DNA of 64,000 nucleotides from CAVZCK01 sp963798805 (GTDB lineage Bacteria > Pseudomonadota > Alphaproteobacteria > Rhizobiales > Rhodomicrobiaceae): the NCBI GenBank assembly GCA_963798805.1, contig CAWCVC010000011.1, positions 310,001 to 374,000 of the forward strand, in the 5' to 3' direction. The translations under genes were made by a program, and so were the position numbers. Of the stretch, positions 45,634 to 54,223 are shown piece by piece; position 1 is the stretch's first letter, and the number at the start of each line of letters is the position of its first letter. The notes beneath the pieces were generated by a model. The model made no database searches and was not told the DNA's origin. It worked only from the letters and a program-made list of their open reading frames with translations.

Positions 45634-47463
45634 ATGAATGGCTCTCTCTTGCAGCTCATTGTATTTCTCGTGGCAGCCGCGATTGCCGCGCCGCTCGGGA
45701 GACGCTGCCATATCGGTTCCGTTCTTGGCTATCTGCTGGCGGGAATCGTGATCAGTGTCAGCGGGCTTGGGGCGATGCTCGGAGATCCCAACGAGCTGCG
45801 TCATACCGCCGACCTCGGCGTCGCCATGTTCCTCTTTCTCATCGGCCTCGAGCTTCGCCCCCGCCGGCTTTGGGCGATGCGCAGCGCCGTATTCGGCGCC
45901 GGCGGCGCGCAGGTCGCCGCTACGATCATGGTGTTCACCCTTGTCGCTATGTACGGCGGACTTGATTTCGGACCATCGCTCATCGTCGGCCTCGCGCTTT
46001 CCCTCTCGTCGACGGCGTTCGCCTTGCAGACGCTGGATGAACGGGGCGAACTGACCACGCGTCATGGCCGGGTGTCCTTCTCCATTCTGCTGTTCCAGGA
46101 TATTGCGGCGATCCCGATGATCGCCATGGTGCCGTTTCTGGCAGTGCATGAGACTGGATCGGCTCTGTCGGTGGGCGGGGCCCTGAAGGCCGTCATCGGG
46201 GTCGCGGCAATCATTCTCGCGGGCCGTTATCTGCTCAACCCGATCTATCGAATTATAGCCTCGACGGGCGTGCGCGAGGCGATGACCGCCTCGGCGCTGT
46301 TGACGATCATCGCTGTCGTTTACGTGATGGACTACATCGGCCTATCAGCGTCTCTCGGCACGTTTCTGGCCGGCATTCTTCTCGCCGACTCCGAATTCAG
46401 GCATCAGATCGAATCCGACATCGCACCGTTCGAGGGATTGCTGCTCGGACTGTTCTTCATGACGGTCGGCATGTCGCTCAACATCAATCTCGTCCTGACC
46501 GAGCCTAATGTCATCGTCTCGGCGGTCGCGACCATTACGGTGATCAAGGTGCTGATCCTTTATCTGATCGGGCTTTGGCAGGAACTAAGCGTCCGCGCGG
46601 CGAGGCGTCTGGCGATCGTGCTGTCGCAAGGGGGCGAATTCGGTTTCGTCCTGCTGGCTGCTGCGGCGTCGGGCACGGTTATCGATCAGAATCTTGCGAA
46701 CGGCATTGCTGTTGCAATCACGATCTCGATGGCGATGACGCCGTTGCTGCTGCTCGCGGATGATGCGATCACACGGCGCCTGCAAAAACCCGAACCGCAA
46801 TATGACACGCCACCGAAAGCAGATGGTCATGTTGTGATTGCCGGTTTCGGCCGTTTCGGGCAGATTGTAGCGCGTATTCTGCGGGCAACGAAAATTCCGT
46901 TTACCGCGCTTGACATTAATGCCGAGCAGGTCAACCTCGTTAATCAGTTCGGAAATAAGATCTATTACGGGGACGCGAGCCGGCTAGGCATTCTAGAAGC
47001 TGCGAGAACTCAAGATGCGCGCGCCTTTGTTCTTGCGATCGATGATGTTGAGACCTCCATCCGTACCGCGCAGGTCGTCCGCACGCATTTTCCGGATGTG
47101 CCGGTTTATTCGCGCGCGCGCAATCGGCAGCATGTGCATCGGCTGATGGATCTGGGGATCGAGGAGATCGAGCGTGAGACATTTTTGGCCGCGCTCGAAT
47201 TGACAAAAGAGTTGCTAAGGGGGCTTGGAACCGCCGACAAGCGGGCCAAATGGATCGTAGAAATGTTCAAAGAGCGGGACGAGCGGCGTCTCTATGACGA
47301 TTACAAGTATTATACGGATACCGAGAAGATTCGGCTCTACGCACTAAAGCAATCCCAAGAACTGGAAGAGCTGTTTGCGCAGGACGCGGCGGCGACGGAT
47401 ACAGAAGACAATATCGAGCCGTTGCCTGCCAAAAAGACCGGCACCACCGGCAAGGCGACATGA
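45634..47463 (+). CDS. CPA2-family cation:proton antiporter with TrkA-N domain (KefB/C-like)
   Basis: 609 aa. Residues 1-375 form the ~12-helix exchanger domain (GYLLAGIVISVSG, DLGVAMFLFLIGLELRP, SLSSTAFALQTLDERGEL, LFQDIAAIPMIAM). The cytoplasmic RCK/TrkA-N domain from ~395 has the NAD-binding motif VVIAGFGRFGQIVARIL and KIYYGDASRLGILEAA. It expels K+ (or Na+) in exchange for H+, in Kef proteins under glutathione/NADH control. A 42-bp gap with a small hairpin separates it from metH. Confidence 0.92.
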   Translation: MNGSLLQLIVFLVAAAIAAPLGRRCHIGSVLGYLLAGIVISVSGLGAMLGDPNELRHTADLGVAMFLFLIGLELRPRRLWAMRSAVFGAGGAQVAATIMVFTLVAMYGGLDFGPSLIVGLALSLSSTAFALQTLDERGELTTRHGRVSFSILLFQDIAAIPMIAMVPFLAVHETGSALSVGGALKAVIGVAAIILAGRYLLNPIYRIIASTGVREAMTASALLTIIAVVYVMDYIGLSASLGTFLAGILLADSEFRHQIESDIAPFEGLLLGLFFMTVGMSLNINLVLTEPNVIVSAVATITVIKVLILYLIGLWQELSVRAARRLAIVLSQGGEFGFVLLAAAASGTVIDQNLANGIAVAITISMAMTPLLLLADDAITRRLQKPEPQYDTPPKADGHVVIAGFGRFGQIVARILRATKIPFTALDINAEQVNLVNQFGNKIYYGDASRLGILEAARTQDARAFVLAIDDVETSIRTAQVVRTHFPDVPVYSRARNRQHVHRLMDLGIEEIERETFLAALELTKELLRGLGTADKRAKWIVEMFKERDERRLYDDYKYYTDTEKIRLYALKQSQELEELFAQDAAATDTEDNIEPLPAKKTGTTGKAT

Positions 47464-47473
47464 ATTGTGGGTA

Positions 47474-47489
47474 GAGCGCCTCAGCGCTC
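47474..47489. other. Small perfect hairpin between kefB-like gene and metH
   Basis: GAGCGC-CTCA-GCGCTC, 6-bp stem and 4-nt loop, lies inside the 42-bp gap ahead of the metH GTG start at 47506. There is room for no riboswitch here; the hairpin could tune read-through translation. Confidence 0.4.
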
Positions 47490-47505
47490 GTGATGAGAGT
47501 CTATC

Positions 47506-50208
47506 GTGGATATTGAGAATAGCGGCAGCAACTTCATAACGATCGGCGAGCGAACCAATGTCACAGGTTCCAGCAAGTTTCGTAAGCTGATCGAGGATGG
47601 CAATTACGAAGCTGCCTTGACGGTTGCACGACAGCAGGTCGAGAACGGCGCGAACGTCATCGACGTCAACATGGATGAGGGGCTTCTCGATAGCGAGAAT
47701 GCCATGGTGACGTTTTTGAACATGATCGCGTCCGAGCCGGATATCGCCCGCGTCCCGGTTATGGTCAATTCCTCGAAATGGCATGTGATCGAGGCGGGGC
47801 TTAGGCGCGTCCAGGGCAAGGCGATCGTCAATTCGATCAGCCTCAAGGAAGGTGAGGCGTCCTTCATCGAGCAGGCACGCAAGATCCTCCGCTATGGCGC
47901 GGCGGTCGTGGTGATGGCTTTCGACGAAACGGGTCAGGCCGATACGGCTGACCGGAAATTCCAGATCTGCAAACGTGCCTACGAAATTCTGACAGCGCGC
48001 GTTGGCTTCCCGCCGGAGGACATTATTTTCGATCCGAATATCTTCGCGGTCGCGACCGGCATCGAGGAGCATAACAACTACGCCATCGAGTTCATCGAGG
48101 CGACGCGGCGGATCAAGGCCGAGCTGCCCTATGTGCATGTCTCGGGCGGTGTCTCCAATCTATCATTCGCCTTTCGGGGCAATGAGACCATGCGGCAGGC
48201 GATGCACTCGGTATTCCTCTACCACGCCATTCAAGCCGGCATGGACATGGGCATCGTCAATGCCGGTCAACTCGCGGTGTATGATGACATCGATCCCGAG
48301 CTGCGTGAGCTCGTCGAGGACGTCATCCTGAATCGGCGGGCGGACGCCACCGACCGGCTGCTGGAAGCCGCCGAGCGCTTCAAGACAGGCGAGAAGCGCA
48401 AGAGCGGCGCCGATCTCTCGTGGCGCGAGAAGCCGGTGGGCGAGCGCCTCACTCATTCGCTCGTGCACGGCATAGCCGATTACATCGAGGCCGACACCGA
48501 GCAAGCACGCCAGCTTTTCGACCGGCCGCTGCATGTGATCGAAGGCCCGCTGATGGACGGCATGAATGTCGTCGGCGATCTGTTCGGGTCGGGCAAGATG
48601 TTCCTGCCGCAGGTGGTCAAATCCGCGCGGGTGATGAAGAAGGCTGTGGCTTATCTCATGCCTTTCATGGAAACGGAGAAGCGCGAGCTGGGCCTTGAGG
48701 AAAAGCCGGCTGCCGGCAAGATCGTCATGGCAACCGTCAAGGGCGACGTCCACGATATCGGCAAGAACATCGTTGGCGTCGTTTTGCAATGCAACAATTA
48801 CGAGGTGATCGATCTCGGCGTCATGGTCCCGGCTCAAAAGATCCTGGACAAGGCGCGGGAGGTGAAGGCCGATGTCATCGGGCTATCGGGTCTGATCACG
48901 CCGAGCCTCGACGAAATGTGTCACGTAGCGGCCGAAATGGAGCGTCAGGAGTTTTCGGTCCCGCTCCTGATCGGCGGCGCGACGACCAGCCAGGTGCATA
49001 CTGCCGTCAAGATCAGCCCGAACTATCATCGGGGACAGGCGATCTATGTCACGGATGCGAGCCGTGCCGTCGGCGTGGTTTCCAAGCTGTTGGGCGAAGC
49101 GAAAGCCGAGTATGTCGACACCATCCGCACGGATTATGCCAAGCTGAAGATTGCCCACGAACGCAGCCGTGCCGCCAAGACGCGAACGTCACTGGCAGCC
49201 GCCCGCGCAAACAAATATGCGATCGATTGGACCGGTTATCAGCCGCCTCGCCCGACCTTCCTCGGTGCACGCTCCTTCGTGGATTACGATCTGGCCAGTC
49301 TCGTGCCCTATATCGACTGGACCCCGTTCTTCTCGACCTGGGAGATCAAGGGCACCTATCCGATAGTGCTTGACGACAGCCGTTACGGCCATGCCGCCCG
49401 CCAGCTTTTCGACGACGCTCGGGCGATGCTGACGCAACTGGTTGCCGAGAAATGGGTGAGGGCGAGCGGCGTTATCGGTTTCTGGCCCGCAAACACGGTC
49501 GGCGATGACGATATCTGTCTCTATACGGATGAGGCGCGAAAGACGACGCTCGCGACCTTGTACACGCTCCGCCAGCAGATCAGCCGCGGTAACAGCAGCA
49601 GGGCTAATACCGCACTTGCCGATTTCATCGCTCCGGAAGGTGTCGCAGCCGACTACATGGGCGGCTTTGCCGTCACGGCAGGTCTTGGCGAAGATGCCGT
49701 GGCGGAGCGCTTCGAGCGAGCGAATGACGACTATTCCAAAATCATGGTCAAGGCACTGGCCGACCGGCTTGCCGAAGCTTTTGCGGAGCTTATTCATGAG
49801 CGCGTGCGGCGTGAGTTCTGGGCTTATGCGCGTGACGAGAAGCTGACGCCTGACGAGCTGATCAAGGAACGCTATCACGGCATACGCCCCGCGCCAGGCT
49901 ATCCGGCTCAGCCCGATCATACCGAAAAGGCGACCTTGTTCGAGTTGCTCGAAGCCGAAGCTGCAGTGGGGCTGAGGCTGACTGAAAGCTATGCGATGAT
50001 GCCTGGTGCGGCGGTTTCCGGCCTCTATTTTTCCCATCCCGACAGCCACTATTTCGGCGTCGGCAAGATCGACCGGGACCAGGTTGAGGACTATGCGCGC
50101 CGGAAGGGCTGGCCTCTAGAGACTGCGGAGAAGTGGCTTGCACCAATCCTCAACTATGAGCCGCATACTGACAACCGCACGCCGCCGAAGCTGCAGGCAC
50201 TCCGTTAG
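47506..50208 (+). CDS. metH: Cobalamin-dependent methionine synthase lacking the homocysteine-binding module
   Basis: 900 aa, GTG start. Transfers methyl from methyltetrahydrofolate to homocysteine via B12. The first residues already belong to the pterin-binding module (ITIGERTNVTGSSKFR, DVNMDEGLLDSE). The B12 cap and Rossmann domains follow (~305-535), with DVHDIGKN and cobalt-ligating His416, then the AdoMet reactivation domain (~550-895; RPAPGYPAQPDHTEK). E. coli MetH is 1227 aa with its His at 759, so ~343 N-terminal residues, the zinc/homocysteine module, are absent. Split methionine synthases with a separate homocysteine methyltransferase are known in alphaproteobacteria; that partner is not in this window. 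Confidence 0.92.
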   Translation: MDIENSGSNFITIGERTNVTGSSKFRKLIEDGNYEAALTVARQQVENGANVIDVNMDEGLLDSENAMVTFLNMIASEPDIARVPVMVNSSKWHVIEAGLRRVQGKAIVNSISLKEGEASFIEQARKILRYGAAVVVMAFDETGQADTADRKFQICKRAYEILTARVGFPPEDIIFDPNIFAVATGIEEHNNYAIEFIEATRRIKAELPYVHVSGGVSNLSFAFRGNETMRQAMHSVFLYHAIQAGMDMGIVNAGQLAVYDDIDPELRELVEDVILNRRADATDRLLEAAERFKTGEKRKSGADLSWREKPVGERLTHSLVHGIADYIEADTEQARQLFDRPLHVIEGPLMDGMNVVGDLFGSGKMFLPQVVKSARVMKKAVAYLMPFMETEKRELGLEEKPAAGKIVMATVKGDVHDIGKNIVGVVLQCNNYEVIDLGVMVPAQKILDKAREVKADVIGLSGLITPSLDEMCHVAAEMERQEFSVPLLIGGATTSQVHTAVKISPNYHRGQAIYVTDASRAVGVVSKLLGEAKAEYVDTIRTDYAKLKIAHERSRAAKTRTSLAAARANKYAIDWTGYQPPRPTFLGARSFVDYDLASLVPYIDWTPFFSTWEIKGTYPIVLDDSRYGHAARQLFDDARAMLTQLVAEKWVRASGVIGFWPANTVGDDDICLYTDEARKTTLATLYTLRQQISRGNSSRANTALADFIAPEGVAADYMGGFAVTAGLGEDAVAERFERANDDYSKIMVKALADRLAEAFAELIHERVRREFWAYARDEKLTPDELIKERYHGIRPAPGYPAQPDHTEKATLFELLEAEAAVGLRLTESYAMMPGAAVSGLYFSHPDSHYFGVGKIDRDQVEDYARRKGWPLETAEKWLAPILNYEPHTDNRTPPKLQALR

Positions 50209-50228
50209 CCTGGCGCTGTGGCATCGAA

Positions 50229-50597
50229 CTACATCCCCTGCCGGTCGGACAAGTGATCGCAGACCGCAAGGCACGTCTTCATCCGTGAGACGCAGAGCTT
50301 CTTAGGACCGCTGTCCGTCGGGGCGGTTTCCACGCATTGATTGTAGTCATTGAAACAAGCGCTCCAGCAGCTATTGGCGCGTCCGCCGTTCCCTGCCGCC
50401 GCGCGCGTGTTTCGAATGCGGATAAGGCCGCGCTGGTTTAGGCAGTGCGGGTTCGATGCAGCGGTGATCATTGCACAGGACTCGAACCGATCCGGCGCAT
50501 GGGGCATGGCGATCGCCGAAAACTGCGCCTGGGTCAGGAAAAGCGCTGTGAGCACTTTGAAAAAAGGTTTTTTAAACATTATCGATATCGCCTTCAT
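50229..50597 (-). CDS. Small secreted Cys-rich protein, unknown
   Basis: 122 aa. Hydrophobic N-terminus (FFKVLTALFLTQAQFSAIA) followed by eight cysteines in the mature part (ESCAM, PHCLN, SCWSACFNDYNQC, KLCVSRMKTCLAVC). The even number and CX3C spacing suggest four disulfides in a small periplasmic domain. No known family recognised. Convergent with metH, 20 bp apart. Confidence 0.6.
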   Translation of the reverse strand: MKAISIMFKKPFFKVLTALFLTQAQFSAIAMPHAPDRFESCAMITAASNPHCLNQRGLIRIRNTRAAAGNGGRANSCWSACFNDYNQCVETAPTDSGPKKLCVSRMKTCLAVCDHLSDRQGM

Positions 50598-50621
50598 GCT
50601 TAATGAGGCGGCAGTGCCGCT

Positions 50622-50737
50622 CTAGAGTGCGATCAGGAAAAGTGGAATCCGGTTTTCCGTCCGATCGCGCGACCGGCAATAAATCGAGAGCGGGCCTCTA
50701 AGCTCAAGTGTTTCCATCTAAATCGATCCCGCTCTAG
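50622..50737. repeat. Family A intergenic element, copy 3
   Basis: 116 bp with CTAG at both ends (50622-50625, 50734-50737) and 13-bp imperfect terminal inverted repeats (CTAGAGTGCGATC / GATCCCGCTCTAG). Internal RPE palindrome as in copies 2723 and 11589. The right CTAG contains the TAG stop codon of the gene at 50734-52464. Confidence 0.88.
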
Positions 50738-52464
50738 TGTTTGCCGAGCCCCTTCAAGACACCACCGACGATCGAACTCGTCGTGCCAACCGCGGAGGTC
50801 ACCACACCACTGCCCGTGAGGTTTGAGCCTCCTGTGAGATTTGACCCGGTCGCTAAGCCAATCGGCGCGCCAGTACCACTCCCGGCGGAGACAATGGGGC
50901 CAAGGACCGACTCACTCGCGGTATTTCCGCCAAGCAGCGGAGCGCTCGCCAATCCGAGCCGGCTCGTTGCATCATTGATGCCGGCGCCCAGCGTCGGAAG
51001 GAGATTCTGTCCGCAGCCTGAAATGCAGGATGGCGCGGCGGAAAGAGCATCACCGCCGAGTGGATCCGAGAAGTCGTTGGTGAGCAGAGCATTGGTATTA
51101 TGCAAATCGGAAAAACCGCCCGCGAGAACGCCAGACGCTCCGGAGGGTTTTCCCAAAGCGTCGTCGAGCGTCCCGAAAAGAGCTCCGCCGCCCGAGAGAG
51201 CCTTCATGCCGAGAAGATTCCCAGCGGAATGGGCTGCGGCAAAGTCAGGATCGAGATGCGAAACGACAGCGGGCGAAACCGCGTTCAGGCCCTCAGTGAC
51301 TTTGCTCAGACCGGTGTTCACGCCGCTTAAGACATGACTCACTGTGTCGGTCGCTTTCGGAACGACATTGTCGACCAGCTTGTCGGTGGTTGCCGTGACA
51401 CCCTGGACCAACTTATCGACGGGCGTCGTCAATCCGGAAGTCAGCCCCCCAGTGACATTATTCAGAACGCCTGTCACGCCGCCGACCAGCGTCCCGGTAC
51501 TACCAAGCAGTTGGTAAGTCGTGTCTTGAAGACCCGCCACGAGTGTTTGGACCGTTCTATCAGTCACCGAGACGACACCACTCACCGTATTTGTCAGCCC
51601 TGTAACAAGCCCGGAATCAAGATCGCCGAGGCCATTCAACATGTTCGTGATCGGCGCTCGTCCTACGCCAAATAGCAACTCGGTGACGGGCTTGAGAGGC
51701 GCCGATAGACCCTCGGTTGCTAGGCCGACGATCTGAACCGGCTCGGCACCTAAGCGCTGCAAACCGAGCAAAGCACGAGTGGCCGCCGCCAGCTTGCCGA
51801 CTGCCCGTCGCAACAGCTCCGCTGCCGCGTCCAGGACACCCCTCAGCTTGATAAAGGCGCTTCGGATGTGGCTCGCCGCAATGGCGCAAAATGTACTGAA
51901 ATCCGCCGTCACTGCTTCGCCGAGACTTATCCGGCCGACGTCCGCTTCTGTGTAGGTATCAGCACTCGCCACAAAGCCATCTTGGCTGCTTGGCGCTGTC
52001 CGATACCCTACTTGTGCAGGCGCTGGAATAATGCTCGCTGGGGCAACGGTGAGCACGACGAGCGCTGGAAAGCTGTCGGTTATCGATGATGTATGATCCG
52101 GTCTTCGCGACTCACGTTGATGGCTGGCCGGCGCTGTCGCTGCCGGATCGAGCTTAAGGACCGGCACATTGGGCGACTGGGTGTAAATGAAAACGAACGC
52201 TGCGGCGCCTCCGGCCGCCCTTACCGAGAAACCGCCAATACTGTAATTGACATCGAAAAAGCCCGGCAGTGTCGCGAGTGTTACTGCGCCGGAAAGGGCC
52301 AGAATGATCTTCAGAAAATAGATGCTGGTTTGGGAGAGGGCATGATCCTGAAAGATCATATAGGTCGTCAGGATAATGACCCACGCCATTGTTAGCGACG
52401 CTATAACACGCTCGGTGCGATAGAGTGGCGCAGCAACTTGTCTTGCGCCAGTGGGCGTACTCAT
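50734..52464 (-). CDS. Membrane-anchored, Gly/Thr/Val-repeat-rich protein of unknown function
   Basis: 576 aa. The N-terminus has three helices (~residues 20-42, 48-70, 76-95) separated by short loops, then a Pro/Ser-rich stretch and a ~110-residue helical part. From ~260 to ~400 there are degenerate repeats of the type GLxxTVxGVVxxTxxxVxxLV (VTGVLNNVTGGLTSGLTTPV, DKLVQGVTATTDKLVDNVV). A Gly/Ser/Asn tail follows with SCISGCGQN. This resembles surface or filament-like collagen/VNTP-type repeat proteins, but no family is certain. The stop lies in repeat copy A3. The start overlaps a 40-codon frame upstream (ATGA). Confidence 0.6.
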   Translation of the reverse strand: MSTPTGARQVAAPLYRTERVIASLTMAWVIILTTYMIFQDHALSQTSIYFLKIILALSGAVTLATLPGFFDVNYSIGGFSVRAAGGAAAFVFIYTQSPNVPVLKLDPAATAPASHQRESRRPDHTSSITDSFPALVVLTVAPASIIPAPAQVGYRTAPSSQDGFVASADTYTEADVGRISLGEAVTADFSTFCAIAASHIRSAFIKLRGVLDAAAELLRRAVGKLAAATRALLGLQRLGAEPVQIVGLATEGLSAPLKPVTELLFGVGRAPITNMLNGLGDLDSGLVTGLTNTVSGVVSVTDRTVQTLVAGLQDTTYQLLGSTGTLVGGVTGVLNNVTGGLTSGLTTPVDKLVQGVTATTDKLVDNVVPKATDTVSHVLSGVNTGLSKVTEGLNAVSPAVVSHLDPDFAAAHSAGNLLGMKALSGGGALFGTLDDALGKPSGASGVLAGGFSDLHNTNALLTNDFSDPLGGDALSAAPSCISGCGQNLLPTLGAGINDATSRLGLASAPLLGGNTASESVLGPIVSAGSGTGAPIGLATGSNLTGGSNLTGSGVVTSAVGTTSSIVGGVLKGLGKH

Positions 52465-52583
52465 GAAATGCCACCAACAAAAAATATAAAACCTAACGCG
52501 AAGGATTTTATTTCATTGGAATGCCGCTTCAACCTTTGTAAATTGCTCAGTTCCTTTGCTTGAATATCAGATATTTTACTCAT
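52461..52583 (-). CDS. Possible 40-aa small protein coupled to the downstream gene
   Basis: ATG at 52583, stop TGA overlapping the next ATG (ATGA, 52464-52461). The product is MSKISDIQAKELSNLQRLKR..., with a hydrophobic end (FALGFIFFVGGIS). The region is AT-rich compared with its neighbours. The overlap suggests translational coupling, but the ribosome site is weak, so this is tentative. Confidence 0.35.
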   Translation of the reverse strand: MSKISDIQAKELSNLQRLKRHSNEIKSFALGFIFFVGGIS

Positions 52584-52926
52584 TACAACCTGAAGTAGAT
52601 GACCAAATGTGCGACTGCTAAATTCAATATGATTAATTAGAACGTAGGGCGTTCTACTTACACAACTTAGAGTGAGTGATCTTGAAGAAAAATCGGAGCC
52701 GGTGGAAGTTAACGAAATCGTAGCTATGTTGCTTGCCTGCCACTCGGTTTTCACCTATCCCCCTATAAAAGTGACCATATCCACACCGATCCGATTTCAA
52801 TTCTCGTCAGGACACCGAAGATCTTGCAGGGGCGCATTTCCGGACAGACCATTTCTGACGTCGTGAACCTTTCTTTCGGCTGCGGCGACCAATCGAGCAA
52901 AGGCGCGCAGCGTTCGGAATGGCGCA
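52584..52926. promoter_or_regulatory. AT-rich divergent promoter region
   Basis: 343 bp between the divergent small protein / repeat protein (minus) and the ECF sigma operon (plus). Much more AT-rich than its surroundings up to ~52790. ECF factors often control their own promoter, so an autoregulated site is expected here, but I cannot assign a GGAAC-type box with confidence. Confidence 0.35.
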
Positions 52927-53487
52927 ATGACCGCCGCTGACGACCGGGATCTGATCCGGCGGATTGCGGCACGCGACCAGACCGCCATGAGTGCTCTTTA
53001 TGCGCGTCATCACGTTCGCCTTTACCGCTATCTGGTGAGGCTGACACGCAATGAGCCCGTGGCCGAGGAGCTGATGAACGAAGTGTTTCTGGAGACTTGG
53101 CGAAAAGCCTGCAGCTTCGAGGGCCGGTCTGCCGTCTCGACATGGCTGCTTTCGATCGCTCACAATCGGGCGATCAGCTTGCTACGCAAGAAAGGTGAAG
53201 AGCCACTTGACGAGAAGCTGGTCCTCCAACTGGTCGCTGACGACGATACACCTGAGGTCGCGTGGCAAAAACGCAGTAAAGCTGAGGTGATACGTGCCTG
53301 CATGGAACGGCTATCGGCCGACCACCGCGAGATTATCGATCTCGTCTATTATCACGACAAGTCGGTGTCTGAGGCGGCCGAGATCATCGGCATCCCCGAG
53401 AACACGGTTAAGACGCGGATGTTTTATGCGCGCAAGAAGCTGGCGGAATTGATGCGCGAGGCCGGCCTCGACCGGGGATGGCCATGA
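52927..53487 (+). CDS. ECF-type RNA polymerase sigma factor
   Basis: 186 aa. Region 2 (LYARHHVRLYRYLVRLTRNE, AEELMNEVFLETWRKA, STWLLSIAHNRAISLLR) and region 4 (CMERLSADHREIIDLVYYHD, VSEAAEIIGIPENTVKTRMF) complete a standard ECF factor. The next gene, overlapping by 4 bp, has the layout of its membrane anti-sigma partner, and a subtilase follows. Likely an envelope- or protease-linked stress response. Confidence 0.95.
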   Translation: MTAADDRDLIRRIAARDQTAMSALYARHHVRLYRYLVRLTRNEPVAEELMNEVFLETWRKACSFEGRSAVSTWLLSIAHNRAISLLRKKGEEPLDEKLVLQLVADDDTPEVAWQKRSKAEVIRACMERLSADHREIIDLVYYHDKSVSEAAEIIGIPENTVKTRMFYARKKLAELMREAGLDRGWP

Positions 53488-54158
53488 CAGATGCCGGCGA
53501 TCGCGAACGCGAAGAGATCGAGCTCATACTGCCCTGGTACGAGAAGGGAACGCTGAGCAAGATCGAAACGCACCGCGTCGAGAGATATCTGGAGACGCAT
53601 CCCGAGTTGCACGCCCAGCTTGCTCTGATCCGCGAAGAGCTGGAGGAAACGATCGCCGCAAACGAAGATGCGGGAATGCCCGCACCTTCTGGGCGGGACC
53701 GGCTGATGGCGCAGATTGCGGCCAAGGCGGAGGCCACGCAACCTGTCTCGGCAAGTCTTAGGGAAACGCTGCTGCGGTGGTTGCCGTACAATTTCAAGCC
53801 AGGATTAGTGCTCGCGGCCGGGCTCGCAGCGCTGATTATTATCGTACAGGCGGTAGCACTGATCTCCCTCATTTCAGCCGAAAGCAACAGTGGCGCGTAC
53901 CGCGTCGCGTCCGGTCAGCAGGCGCAGCCAGGAACCGGAACGTTCGTTCTGGTTCGTTTCGCGGAGAACGCCACCGCCGGCCAGATCTCCGAGCTCTTGA
54001 AGTCCATCGGCGGCACCATTGTTGACGGCCCCAAACCCGGCGGCGTCTTTAGGGTCCGCATCTCGCCGCAAGCCCTGTCCGCCACGCAGCGCGATGCAGT
54101 TCTGAGAACCCTCCTTCAGAAAACAGAAATCGTGACATTCGCAGTGCCTGCGGGTTAG
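53484..54158 (+). CDS. Membrane anti-sigma factor (no zinc motif) with protease-propeptide-like periplasmic domain
   Basis: 224 aa; starts at ATG 53484 overlapping the sigma stop (ATG 53478 also possible). N-terminal cytoplasmic anti-sigma domain (LILPWYEKGTLSKIETHRVERYL) where the usual HX3CX2C zinc site reads HPELH, so no zinc is bound. One membrane helix at ~112-134. The periplasmic ~80 residues (VLVRFAENATAGQISELL, IGGTIVDGPKPGGVFRVRI) resemble the inhibitor-I9/propeptide fold and echo the VLVRGAQPDAVASQLA segment of the subtilase encoded next. Inferred: protease and anti-sigma may compete or interact. Confidence 0.8.
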   Translation: MTDAGDREREEIELILPWYEKGTLSKIETHRVERYLETHPELHAQLALIREELEETIAANEDAGMPAPSGRDRLMAQIAAKAEATQPVSASLRETLLRWLPYNFKPGLVLAAGLAALIIIVQAVALISLISAESNSGAYRVASGQQAQPGTGTFVLVRFAENATAGQISELLKSIGGTIVDGPKPGGVFRVRISPQALSATQRDAVLRTLLQKTEIVTFAVPAG

Positions 54159-54223
54159 GCTTGTTGAATTCATCTTGAGCAAATGTGTTCTGCGCCGTCT
54201 GCCGGGATGAGAGAGAGCGCGCC

